From DASRDB01 sp035652815 (GTDB taxonomy: Bacteria > Chloroflexota > Ktedonobacteria > Ktedonobacterales > Ktedonobacteraceae), in NCBI GenBank assembly GCA_035652815.1, contig DASRDB010000011.1, positions 186,001 through 250,000 of the forward strand: a stretch of DNA of 64,000 bases, written 5' to 3'. The position numbers and the translations under genes are program-made. The notes under the pieces are model-generated. The model did no database searches, was not told where the DNA came from, and saw only the letters and a list, made by a program, of their open reading frames with translations. Of this stretch, positions 50,940 to 59,795 are shown in pieces (position 1 is the first letter of the stretch; every line of letters starts with the position of its first letter).

Positions 50940-51293
50940 ATGGATTACCGCTCATATCAGGTAGCCCTCTCTCCAGACCTCGGCATCACCCCCGAAGAAT
51001 TCGCGGAAGCATGGAACGAAGCCCAGCGAGACCCCGAAATCGGCAACGCCCAACTCGTCGAATCAAAAGGCACAAATTTTATCGAGCCTGTCCTGACAAC
51101 CATCCTGGTTGGCCTCGCGATCAATGTTGGCAGCAGCGCTATCTACGACCTCATCAAATACGCCGTCGAGAAAGCCCGTGAAAAGAAGGCGCAACAGGCA
51201 GCAGCCACTCCCCCAGCACACAAACATACCCATATCGAGGAAAAGAAAAAGCCCGATGGTTCCTTGATATTGGTGGTGGATATAGACGAATAG
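50940..51293 (+). CDS. Small protein upstream of the CHAT genes
   Basis: 117 aa, not recognised as a named family. The N-terminus (DLGITPEEFAEAWNEAQRDP) is a small helical unit. The centre NFIEPVLTTILVGLAINVGS is hydrophobic enough for a membrane or pore-forming helix, followed by a Lys-rich amphipathic helix. The end DGSLILVVDIDE is a beta strand. Its position directly before two CHAT/STAND/TPR genes makes it a candidate effector, substrate or effector-associated adaptor of that system. Its TAG stop lies at the end of a family F repeat. Confidence 0.75.
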   Translation: MDYRSYQVALSPDLGITPEEFAEAWNEAQRDPEIGNAQLVESKGTNFIEPVLTTILVGLAINVGSSAIYDLIKYAVEKAREKKAQQAAATPPAHKHTHIEEKKKPDGSLILVVDIDE

Positions 51294-51453
51294 GGACAGG
51301 GGGCTGAGGCGTGGTGGTGCGGGGGCCTCGTGCCTGTCCGGGGTGGGGTGGGGAAAATGCGCCTGGGTGGTCGAACAACGTTTGCCCCGCCACCCCGCCC
51401 CAGGGACAGGCACGAGGCCCCCACCCATCTGCCGCCCATCCCCCTGTCCCTAC
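51291..51453. repeat. Palindromic repeat, family F (TAGGGACAGGGGG ends)
   Basis: A 160-bp complex inverted repeat from TAGGGACAGGGGGCTGAG to CCATCCCCCTGTCCCTA, with inner complementary blocks GGGGGCCTCGTGCCTGTCC and GGACAGGCACGAGGCCCCC. A second copy is at 59576-59727; the two bracket the CHAT gene pair. The outer end supplies the stop of the 117-aa gene. Confidence 0.9.
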
Positions 51454-51541
51454 GCACAAGGAGGACATTCTGCATATCCAAGAGGTGTTAGAGAGAAAGA
51501 CGGATGGCGTGCCGCCCCCATTTTCATAGGAGAATCAGGTT

Positions 51542-54500
51542 ATGGCGCAGGTGATACGCATACAGGAACGAGCCGAGGCAGAAGGCGGGTTTCAGGCGGT
51601 GGTGAGTTTTAATCACAGACATGAATATGCGGTTAGGGTTCGAGAGCCTTATACTGAAAAAGAAGAGCAGGAACTCGAGTGGTATTTTGAGCAGTACCTG
51701 CGCTTTCCTTTTACGGACCGGGTGAGAGCAAGAGAAACGGCGAAGAGTATTGAGCGATATGGTGAGGCGCTTTTCCAGCAGGTATTTGGGGAGAAGCAGG
51801 TCTTTACGAAATACCACGAAGTGCTTAAGAAGGGGTTGAGTAAGGCACAGATCGAGATTGCAGGATCGCCGCGCTTTCATGCTCTGCATTGGGAGGCTTT
51901 GAAAGACCCTGATTTGCCCTTCCCATTGGCGTTGCAGGCGACATTGGTACGGCAAAACTTGCAGCCGACGAAGGGGGAAATAGAGCTGCGGTCGTTGCCG
52001 ACAATAAACCTGCTGGTGGTAGTGGCTCGCTCCTCGCGCAGGAATGACGTGGGGTATCGCACCATCTCGCGCCCTCTGGTCGAGTCGTTGCGACAGGCGA
52101 AGGTTCCGGTGCAGGTAGATATCCTGCGGCCTGCCACGTACCGGATGCTGGCTCAACACCTGAAGGAGATGACGGAACGGTACGGTGAGGGCTATTACCA
52201 TGTCGTTCACTTCGATATGCATGGCTCCGTTTTTACCTATAAACAGTACGAGCAGGTACAGAAGGGAGAGCAGCAGGAGACGAGCCGCTACGTCTATAAC
52301 GCGCGCTATGGACGGCCTGACATTGCCCCCTACGAGGGGGTTAAAGCCTTTCTGGCCTTCGAGAGCGAGGGACAGGGGGATATCGACCTCGTGGAAGCCT
52401 CGGAGCTTGCCAGGGTGCTGATGACCTACAAGGTTCCAATCACCATTCTCAATGCCTGTCAATCCGGCAAGCAGGTGGGGGCGAGCGAAAGCAGCCTTGC
52501 CAGCCACTTAGTACAGGCAGGCGTGCAACTGGTGCTGGCGATGCGCTATTCGATCACGGTCAGCGCCGCCGAACTGTTGATGAAAACGCTCTATCCCCAG
52601 CTTTTTGCCGGAGATGACCTCTCGGTCGCCATTCGCTATGCGCGAACCGAACTCTACAACGCAAAGGCCCGCCGCGCCTACTTCGATCAACTGATCGACC
52701 TGGAAGACTGGCTGCTGCCCGTTGTTTACCAGAACCAGCAGATCACATCGAGGCCGCGTAAGTTCACGCAAAACAAGCGTGTGGCATGGTTGGAGCGCAA
52801 GGCCCAGGAAGAGCGCTATACGCCGCCCGAGCCGCAATATGGCTTCGTTGGGCGCGATCTGGACATCCTGCATATCGAAAAACGCCTGCTGACAAGACGC
52901 AATCTGCTGCTGCTTCGTGGCAATGGAGGAGCAGGCAAAACCACGCTCTTGAGGCATCTCGCTGCATGGTGGCGCGTCACGGGGTTAGTAGATCACGTCT
53001 TCTACTTTGGCTATGATGAGAAAGCCTGGACGCTGCAACAAATTCTGCATACTATCGCTCAGGACATCTACGGCCCACGCTACTTTACAGATTTCCAGCC
53101 GCTCTCAGAAAAAGCGCAACAGGCCATGCTTATTCGGGAGTTACGAGCCAATAATCACCTGCTGATCCTGGACAACCTGGAATCGATCACCGGAGCAGCA
53201 TTTGCCGTCCAGCACACGCTGCCACCGAAGGAACAGCAGGCGCTACGCGGTTTCCTGGGGAGTCTGAGTATCGCCAACCTATCACTCACCACCCCTGCCA
53301 GAAATTGCACATTTGTCCTGCTCGGCTCGCGGGGCGGCGAAGACTGGCTGGCAAAAGGCACCTTCGAGCAGAACATCTACGACCTGCCCGGCCTCGATCC
53401 CGAAGCCGCCACTACCCTGGCGGAGCGTATCCTTCATACATATGAGGTGACACACTATCGCGAAGACGATTATTTGCGCAAGCTGCTCAAATTGCTGGAC
53501 GGCTTCCCTCTGGCAATGGAGGTGATACTGCCCAATCTCAAGCAGCAAACGCCCATGCAGATACTGGAGGCGTTGCAAGCAGGCGATGTGAAACTGGACA
53601 TCAAGGAGGATGAGCTACAGGGAGAGGGCATCTTCATGCAGAAGACGAGAAGTCTGGTGAAGTGCGTTGAATACTCCTATAATCAGCTTTCTTTGGAAGC
53701 ACAGCAATTGTTGCTCTGCCTTGCGCCCTTTACCTCAGTGGTCTGGGAAAATAAGCTCGAACACTATATTAGATCATTGGAACAACAACCAGCCCTGGCG
53801 CATTTGTCGTTTGAACGTTGGTCGGATGTGCTTCGTGAAGCAAAGAATTGGGGGCTGCTCAGTACGCATACGCTTCCTTTTTTTCTGTCTGTGCAACCAA
53901 TTTTTCCCTATTTTTTAAGGAGACATTTAAATGAACCGGAACAGACGGGGGTGCGAGAGGCAATAAAGAAGGCGTTTCGGCAGTATTATGATGTAATAGG
54001 CGATTTGCTAAAGGATTTGCTCGTGTCGAAAGATCCGCAGGAATCGAGAGCGGGGCGGGCAATAGCAGGGCTGGAATATGAAAATCTGATGACGGCATTA
54101 GAGTATGCGCTGAAGGAGCAGGTTTCGATTTACTACCTGTATTTTACATTGTCTCGCTACCTGGAGGCCATGCAAGATCACCAGCGTGGCCTTGAGTTGG
54201 GACAGGAGGTTTTGCCTCAACTCGAAGCCTATCCTACGGAAAAGCTGACAACGCAATTGCGCTCTGAATTCGCTATGGTCATTGAAGATATCGCTAAACG
54301 GCAACTGGCTCTGAAACAATATCAAGATGCTGAAGCGTCCTATCAACAAGCGTTAGATCTCCTAAATGGACTTCAGCGATTCGACAGGCAACGTGCTGGA
54401 CATTTGATTGCTGAGGTTTATCACCAGTTGGCGACAATGGCAATGGAGCAGGGCAAGTGGGAGGAAGCGGAGAGGTACTACCAGCAGGTATTAGCCATCT

Positions 54501-55888
54501 ATACAGAGTTCAACGAACTTCATAGACCGGCTGGTACCTATCATGGATTGGGTGTGCTGGCCGAGCAGCAGGGCAAGTGGGAGGAGGCCGAGCGGTATTA
54601 CCAGCAAGCCTTAGCCATCTTTAAAGCAGACAATGACCGTCATGGAGAGGCAGACACCTATCATGGATTGGGTGTGCTGGCCGAGCAGCAGGGCAAGTGG
54701 GAGGAGGCCGAACAGTACTACCGGCAAGCCCTGGACATATACCTTGAGTATCACGATCGCTATAGGCAAGCGGATACTTATCACGGATTGGGAATGGTGG
54801 ACGGACAGCAGGACAAATGGGAGGAGGCGAAGAGATGTCTCCAGCGAGCGCTAGCCATTTATATAGAGTACGAGGATCTTCATAAACAAGCAGATACCTA
54901 TCATCCATTAGGAGCGTTAGCCCAGAAGCAAGGCCAATGGGAGGAGGCGGAAGGATATCTCCAGCGAGCGTTAGCCATCAGAAAGCAGTTCAACGACCCG
55001 AAGGTAGCAGAAACCTATGGCCAGTTGGGATTGCTGGCTCTAGAGCAGGGCAAGTGGGAGGAGGCGCTGAAGTATTACCAGCAAGCCCTGGCAATTTATA
55101 TTGACTGTAATGATCGGCTTAGCCAGGCAGAAGTCTATCTCCAGATGGGCATCATGGCCCGAGAGTACGACAAGTGGGAAGAAGCTGAGCGGTATTACCA
55201 GCAAGCGTTAGCTATTTATACCGACTCTGATGACCGTCTTAGTCAGGCAGACATCTGTCATCTGATGGGGATCGTGGCCCAGGAGCAGGGCAAGTGGGAA
55301 GAGGCCGAGCGGTACTACCAGCGATCTCTAGCCATTTATATAGAGTGCGATAACAGCGCTGGGCAGGCTGGCATCTATGATGGTTTGGGGGCGCTGGCTA
55401 TGGAACAGGATAAAGGGGAGGAGGCTGAGAGATATCTCCAGCGAGCGTTAATCTTTTATAGGGAGTGCGGTAATGGCTCTGGGCAGGCTCACATCTATGA
55501 CGGATTGGGGGGGCTGGCTATGGAGCAAGATAAATGGGAGGAGGCCGAGAATTACCTCCAGCGAGCTTTGGAGATCAAGATAGAAAATAACAATCGTTTC
55601 GAGCAGGCTACGACCTATCACGAGTTGGGGAATGTAGCAGCAGTGCAGGGCAGGTGGAGAGAGGCTCGGACATATTTCCTCAAGGCACTCACTCTCGATT
55701 TAGAGTATAGGAATATGGATAGTGGAGCGATTACTTTCCGCAGTCTTGCCCGCCTCTGGAACGCCAGCAATGACGTAAGCTTGCCTGTGACTGTAGCAGG
55801 CATGGTGGGTATCAGCGTAGAGGAAATCGAAAAAGCCTTTCACCAGATTTTAGAGGAAAACCAGCATGGAAACAATCCGAATACGTGA
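51542..55888 (+). CDS. CHAT protease / STAND NTPase / TPR protein, first copy
   Basis: 1448 aa. Residues ~1-110 are a conserved N-terminal unit shared with the next gene. The caspase-like CHAT domain (about 115-400) has catalytic His in VVHFDMHG (His about 227) and Cys in LNACQSG (Cys about 306). The STAND/NB-ARC NTPase follows, with Walker A GNGGAGKTT at about 460-468, LLILDNLES (Asp about 544) and LLGSRGGEDW. From about residue 961 there are eleven TPR-like units of 40 residues (one of 39) built on GKWEEAERYYQQALAIY. AGGAGAATC precedes ATG 51542. Such proteins act in regulated cell death and phage or conflict defence; the trigger is probably sensed by the TPR array. Confidence 0.93.
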   Translation: MAQVIRIQERAEAEGGFQAVVSFNHRHEYAVRVREPYTEKEEQELEWYFEQYLRFPFTDRVRARETAKSIERYGEALFQQVFGEKQVFTKYHEVLKKGLSKAQIEIAGSPRFHALHWEALKDPDLPFPLALQATLVRQNLQPTKGEIELRSLPTINLLVVVARSSRRNDVGYRTISRPLVESLRQAKVPVQVDILRPATYRMLAQHLKEMTERYGEGYYHVVHFDMHGSVFTYKQYEQVQKGEQQETSRYVYNARYGRPDIAPYEGVKAFLAFESEGQGDIDLVEASELARVLMTYKVPITILNACQSGKQVGASESSLASHLVQAGVQLVLAMRYSITVSAAELLMKTLYPQLFAGDDLSVAIRYARTELYNAKARRAYFDQLIDLEDWLLPVVYQNQQITSRPRKFTQNKRVAWLERKAQEERYTPPEPQYGFVGRDLDILHIEKRLLTRRNLLLLRGNGGAGKTTLLRHLAAWWRVTGLVDHVFYFGYDEKAWTLQQILHTIAQDIYGPRYFTDFQPLSEKAQQAMLIRELRANNHLLILDNLESITGAAFAVQHTLPPKEQQALRGFLGSLSIANLSLTTPARNCTFVLLGSRGGEDWLAKGTFEQNIYDLPGLDPEAATTLAERILHTYEVTHYREDDYLRKLLKLLDGFPLAMEVILPNLKQQTPMQILEALQAGDVKLDIKEDELQGEGIFMQKTRSLVKCVEYSYNQLSLEAQQLLLCLAPFTSVVWENKLEHYIRSLEQQPALAHLSFERWSDVLREAKNWGLLSTHTLPFFLSVQPIFPYFLRRHLNEPEQTGVREAIKKAFRQYYDVIGDLLKDLLVSKDPQESRAGRAIAGLEYENLMTALEYALKEQVSIYYLYFTLSRYLEAMQDHQRGLELGQEVLPQLEAYPTEKLTTQLRSEFAMVIEDIAKRQLALKQYQDAEASYQQALDLLNGLQRFDRQRAGHLIAEVYHQLATMAMEQGKWEEAERYYQQVLAIYTEFNELHRPAGTYHGLGVLAEQQGKWEEAERYYQQALAIFKADNDRHGEADTYHGLGVLAEQQGKWEEAEQYYRQALDIYLEYHDRYRQADTYHGLGMVDGQQDKWEEAKRCLQRALAIYIEYEDLHKQADTYHPLGALAQKQGQWEEAEGYLQRALAIRKQFNDPKVAETYGQLGLLALEQGKWEEALKYYQQALAIYIDCNDRLSQAEVYLQMGIMAREYDKWEEAERYYQQALAIYTDSDDRLSQADICHLMGIVAQEQGKWEEAERYYQRSLAIYIECDNSAGQAGIYDGLGALAMEQDKGEEAERYLQRALIFYRECGNGSGQAHIYDGLGGLAMEQDKWEEAENYLQRALEIKIENNNRFEQATTYHELGNVAAVQGRWREARTYFLKALTLDLEYRNMDSGAITFRSLARLWNASNDVSLPVTVAGMVGISVEEIEKAFHQILEENQHGNNPNT
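54422..55741 (+). repeat. 120-bp tandem repeats encoding the TPR array
   Basis: Eleven direct units of 120 bp (one of 117) inside the first CHAT gene. Two neighbouring units share a stretch of over 50 identical bases (54538-54590 and 54658-54710), pointing to recent duplication or gene conversion. The number of units could vary between strains. Confidence 0.9.
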
Positions 55889-58800
55889 GCTTGCCGAGGA
55901 TGGGGACGGGTGGAGGGCGGTGGTGAGTTTTAATAATGGGGTGGAGTATGCAGTGAGGGTGCGTGATCCTTTTCAGGAGGAGGATGAGCGGCGGCTGGAA
56001 TGGTATTTTGAGGAGTATCCGGGGTTTCCCTTTACGAAGGCGGTGAGGGTTCGGAAGGCGGCGGAGAGCATTACGACGTATGGGGAGGAGCTTTTCAGGC
56101 AGGTGTTTGTCGAGAATGCGAAGGTGATTTTTCCTTATAAATCGGTGGAGCAGCAGGGGTTGTCGAATGTGCAGATCGAGATCGCGGGGCCGAGACGGTT
56201 TCAGGCGCTGCATTGGGAGGCGCTGAAGGACCCGGATGCGCCGCTGCCGCTGGGGTTGCAGGCGGCGATTGTGCGGAAGAATCTGGAGCCGCCGCCGCTG
56301 ATGGCGGATGTGAAGCCCTCGCCTACGATCAATTTGCTGGTGGTGACGGCCCGGCCTTCGGGTGCGCAGGACGTGGAGTATCGCACGATTTCGCGGCCAC
56401 TGGTGGAGGCGTTGAGTTCGAAGAACGTGCCGCTGAAGATCGATATTTTGCGGCCTGGAACGTATAAGGCGCTTGAGCATGCCCTGCAATCGGTACGCGA
56501 GGGCTATTATCATGTCGCGCATTTTGATATGCATGGCGCGGTACGCAGTTTTTCGGAACTGGAAAAGGCGCGGTTGGAGCAGCAGCAAAAGGGCTGGCCG
56601 CGCTATCAATTCGAGGGGCGCTATGGTCGGCCAAATATTAGCGAGTACGAGGGCCAGCGAGCATTTTTGTTGTTCGAGGGGGAGAAGGATAACTCGATTG
56701 ACCTGGTGGAGGCGCGAGAACTGGCGAATCTGCTGCTCAGCCGCCAGGTTCCAATCGTGCTGCTGAACGCCTGCCAGTCGGGGAAGCAGGTGGGCGATAG
56801 GGAGACCAGCCTGGGCAACGCGCTGATGCTGGCGGGTGTGCGGCTGGCGCTGGCAATGGGCTATTCCGTCAATGTGCGAGCGGCGCAACTGCTGATGAGT
56901 ACGCTGTACGAGCAACTGTTTGCCAGCGATGAACTGGTTGTGGCTATGCGCGCCGCCCGCCGGGAACTGTATAACGACAAGACGCGCGACGGCTATATGG
57001 GCTATCCTATCGAACTGGAGGACTGGATGCTGCCCGTCGTCTACTCGAACGCGCCTGTGCGTTTTCAGCGTATCGATTTCCCGACGGTGCAGGAACGGGC
57101 TGAGTATTACGAGCGCAAGGCCAGGGAACAGGAGTACGCGGGTTCGGAGCCGCAGTATGGCTTCGTGGGCAGAGACCTGGACGTGCTGCAGATCGAGAAG
57201 CGGCTGCTGGCGAAACGCAATGTGCTGCTGGTGCGCGGCATGGGCGGAGCAGGCAAGACCACGCTCTTGAAGCACCTGGGCGCGTGGTGGGCGGCGACCG
57301 GCTTCGTCGGGCAGGTCTTCTATTATGGCTACGACGAAAAAGCCTGGACCTGCCAGCAAATTATGGTCGATATCGCGCAAAAACTCTACGGCCCGCAATT
57401 CTACACAAATTTCCAGCCGCTTCCGCCAAAGGCCCAGGCGGCGATGCTGGCGGATACATTGCGCTCCCAACGGCACCTGCTGATCCTGGACAACCTGGAA
57501 TCGATCACGGGTTCGCAACTCGCCATCCAGCATACCCTGCCGCCGGAGGAACGGGAGGCGTTGCGCAGCTTCCTGGCGAAACTCAGCATCTCTTACCAGT
57601 CATCCACCAACCCACCAAAGCATTGCACGCTCGTCCTGCTCGGCTCGCGTGGCGGCGAGGACTGGCTGGCGAAAGGCACCTTCGAGCAGAACGTGCATGA
57701 TTTACGCGGCCTGGATGAACAGGCGGCCTCGCTGCTGGTAAACCGCATCCTGGAGCGATACGGGGCCACGAAGTACCGCGAGGGCGAGCATGTGGAAAGT
57801 TTTCGCAAGCTCATCAAAGTGCTGGACGGCTATCCGCTGGCCCTGGAAGTGGTGCTGGCAAATCTCCGCCAGCAGACGCCTGAGCAGATACTTGAAGCCT
57901 TGCAAGCTGGCGATGTACGCCTGGATATCGAACCGAGCGATGAGAAGAAAAACCTGTTTGAAGAGAAGACGCGCAGCATCCTACGCTGTATCGAATACTC
58001 CTTCAGCAATCTTTCGCCGGAAGCGCAGCAGTTGTTGTTGTGTCTCGCGCCGTTTACCTCAGTGATCTGGCAGTCGTATATCGATGAGTATACCGGATTC
58101 TTGCGCAAGCAGCCCGTTCTCTCGTCGCTCCCATTTGAAAACTGGCCGAAGGTGCTGGCAGAAGCCAAGAACTGGGGTCTGCTCAGCCCGCATGAAAGCC
58201 CCGGCTTCCTGAAATTGCAGCCGATCTTTCCCTATTTTTTGCGCAGCCGTTTGAACGAACCGGAGCGGGGAGAGATGCGCGGGGCGATAGAGACGGCGTT
58301 CCGGCAGTATTATGACCTGGTTGGCTCGACCCTCTGCATGCTATTTGCCGCTAAAGAGGCGGAGAGGCGCATAGGTGGGCAAATAGTAGCGGGGCTGGAA
58401 TATGAAAATCTGTCTACGGCGTTGAGACTTGCTCTAGAGGCCAGAACTCATGTTGAAAACCTTTACTTTGCCCTTGCGCGCTATCTCGACAGTCAGCAGG
58501 ATATACAGCGCGGCTTCGAGTTGGGCGTAAGCGTGCTTCAGAGCTTAGAAACCTATCCGCCAGATGTATTAGAGGGACCGTTGGGATTAGAGGTCGCCGA
58601 AATTATGGGCGATGTAGCAACAAAGTACTTTGAACTCAAGAACTACGACGGGGCGAAAAGGGTCTATTCAAGGCTGTTAGAACATGTAAGCTCGTTAGAG
58701 AAGACACAAAAGGGCCTCAACTTGAAGGCGGGAACCTATCACCAGTTGGGGCGCGTTGCCGAGGAGCAGCAGGAGTGGCAGGAGGCGAAACAAAACTACC

Positions 58801-59459
58801 AGCAGGCTATTGAGGTCTTCCAGGAAAACAATGATCGCTATGCGCAGGGCGACCTGCATCATCAACTGGGTATTGTGGCGCAGAAACAGCAGCATTGGCA
58901 GGAGGCGGACAACTATTACCAGCAAGCCTTAAAGATATATGACGAGTTCAATGATCGTCGCTCGCAAGGCAGTACCTATCACCAGTTGGGCATGCTGTAC
59001 GCGGCACATGGAAACTGGAAGGCGGCCACAGTTTATTACAACCAGGCTATACAGATCAAGGGCGAATACCAGGATTGGCATTCGTTGGCAAACACCTATA
59101 ACCAGGTGGGCATCATGTGCAGGCAGCAGCAACGGTGGAAGGACGCGGAGGATTTCTACCAACGGGCCTTGCAAATCTACATCGATTACAACGACCGCTT
59201 CAATCAGGCCAGAATATACAACCAGCTAGGCAATGTTGCCGCGTTGCAAAAGGACTGGGAGGAAGCCGAGAATTATTTCCTCAACGCGCTGAACATCTTT
59301 AAGGACTACCCAGAAGACCCAGGCATGAACATCGCTCTAGTTAATTTGCGTTCGATATGGATAGAAACGGGCAATGATGGCGTGCTGGAAGATGTGGCGG
59401 GGGTGTTGCAAATTGGCGTGGAGGATGTGAAAAAACGGATGTTGGAAATTAAAATGTAG
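55866..59459 (+). CDS. CHAT protease / STAND NTPase / TPR protein, second copy
   Basis: 1197 aa, paralogous to the preceding gene along its whole length and overlapping it by 23 bp, with GAGGAAAA before ATG 55866. Catalytic His (HFDMHG, about 227) and Cys (LNACQSG, about 303) are intact, as is Walker A GMGGAGKTT at about 458-466. The TPR part is shorter, with five clear 40-residue units (about 960-1160) that differ from those of copy one, so sensing specificity probably differs. The stop TAG falls within the first bases of a family C repeat (ATG-TAG-GGACGCG). Co-translation suggests the two proteins act together. Confidence 0.93.
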   Translation: METIRIRELAEDGDGWRAVVSFNNGVEYAVRVRDPFQEEDERRLEWYFEEYPGFPFTKAVRVRKAAESITTYGEELFRQVFVENAKVIFPYKSVEQQGLSNVQIEIAGPRRFQALHWEALKDPDAPLPLGLQAAIVRKNLEPPPLMADVKPSPTINLLVVTARPSGAQDVEYRTISRPLVEALSSKNVPLKIDILRPGTYKALEHALQSVREGYYHVAHFDMHGAVRSFSELEKARLEQQQKGWPRYQFEGRYGRPNISEYEGQRAFLLFEGEKDNSIDLVEARELANLLLSRQVPIVLLNACQSGKQVGDRETSLGNALMLAGVRLALAMGYSVNVRAAQLLMSTLYEQLFASDELVVAMRAARRELYNDKTRDGYMGYPIELEDWMLPVVYSNAPVRFQRIDFPTVQERAEYYERKAREQEYAGSEPQYGFVGRDLDVLQIEKRLLAKRNVLLVRGMGGAGKTTLLKHLGAWWAATGFVGQVFYYGYDEKAWTCQQIMVDIAQKLYGPQFYTNFQPLPPKAQAAMLADTLRSQRHLLILDNLESITGSQLAIQHTLPPEEREALRSFLAKLSISYQSSTNPPKHCTLVLLGSRGGEDWLAKGTFEQNVHDLRGLDEQAASLLVNRILERYGATKYREGEHVESFRKLIKVLDGYPLALEVVLANLRQQTPEQILEALQAGDVRLDIEPSDEKKNLFEEKTRSILRCIEYSFSNLSPEAQQLLLCLAPFTSVIWQSYIDEYTGFLRKQPVLSSLPFENWPKVLAEAKNWGLLSPHESPGFLKLQPIFPYFLRSRLNEPERGEMRGAIETAFRQYYDLVGSTLCMLFAAKEAERRIGGQIVAGLEYENLSTALRLALEARTHVENLYFALARYLDSQQDIQRGFELGVSVLQSLETYPPDVLEGPLGLEVAEIMGDVATKYFELKNYDGAKRVYSRLLEHVSSLEKTQKGLNLKAGTYHQLGRVAEEQQEWQEAKQNYQQAIEVFQENNDRYAQGDLHHQLGIVAQKQQHWQEADNYYQQALKIYDEFNDRRSQGSTYHQLGMLYAAHGNWKAATVYYNQAIQIKGEYQDWHSLANTYNQVGIMCRQQQRWKDAEDFYQRALQIYIDYNDRFNQARIYNQLGNVAALQKDWEEAENYFLNALNIFKDYPEDPGMNIALVNLRSIWIETGNDGVLEDVAGVLQIGVEDVKKRMLEIKM

Positions 59460-59531
59460 GGACGCGCTTCATCGCGTCCTGCCCTGGATGTGCGATCAGA
59501 CCTGCAGGACGCGATGAAGCGCGTCCCTACA
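59455..59531. repeat. Palindromic repeat, family C
   Basis: TGTAGGGACGCGCTTCATCG to its perfect complement. The first TAG is the stop codon of the second CHAT gene. Confidence 0.92.
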
Positions 59532-59575
59532 TTCCTGACACGTTTTGGGCAAGCCGCGAAGCGGCGTGTAGGGGC

Positions 59576-59727
59576 GTAGGGACAGGGGGATGAGAGGTGT
59601 GGAGCGGGGGCCTCGTGCCTGTCCCTGGGGTGGTGGGGAAAATGCGGGTCGACCACCGGCGCGCGTTTTCCCCCCACCACCCGGACAAGCACGAGGCCCC
59701 CGCCGCCCATCCACCCCTTGTCCCTAC
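59576..59727. repeat. Palindromic repeat, family F
   Basis: GTAGGGACAGGGGGATGAGA to CCACCCCTTGTCCCTAC, with the same inner GGGGGCCTCGTGCCTGTCC block and its near complement as at 51291-51453. Nothing else is seen in 59460-59795 apart from a family C half-arm at 59789-59800. Confidence 0.9.
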
Positions 59728-59795
59728 GCATACCCCGAACCGCAAGGAGAGAGCTACATTTCCCGATCATCTTTTGAACGTTCATCATCGCGTCC

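Noticed and set aside
54422..55741. CRISPR array
   Set aside because: The 120-bp repeats are contiguous, in frame and encode TPR units; there are no spacers.
55812..57533. 573-codon open frame on the minus strand opposite the second CHAT gene
   Set aside because: It is a shadow of the high-GC coding frame; the plus strand has clear CHAT and NTPase motifs, and the minus frame has Arg/His/Leu-rich composition without any motif.
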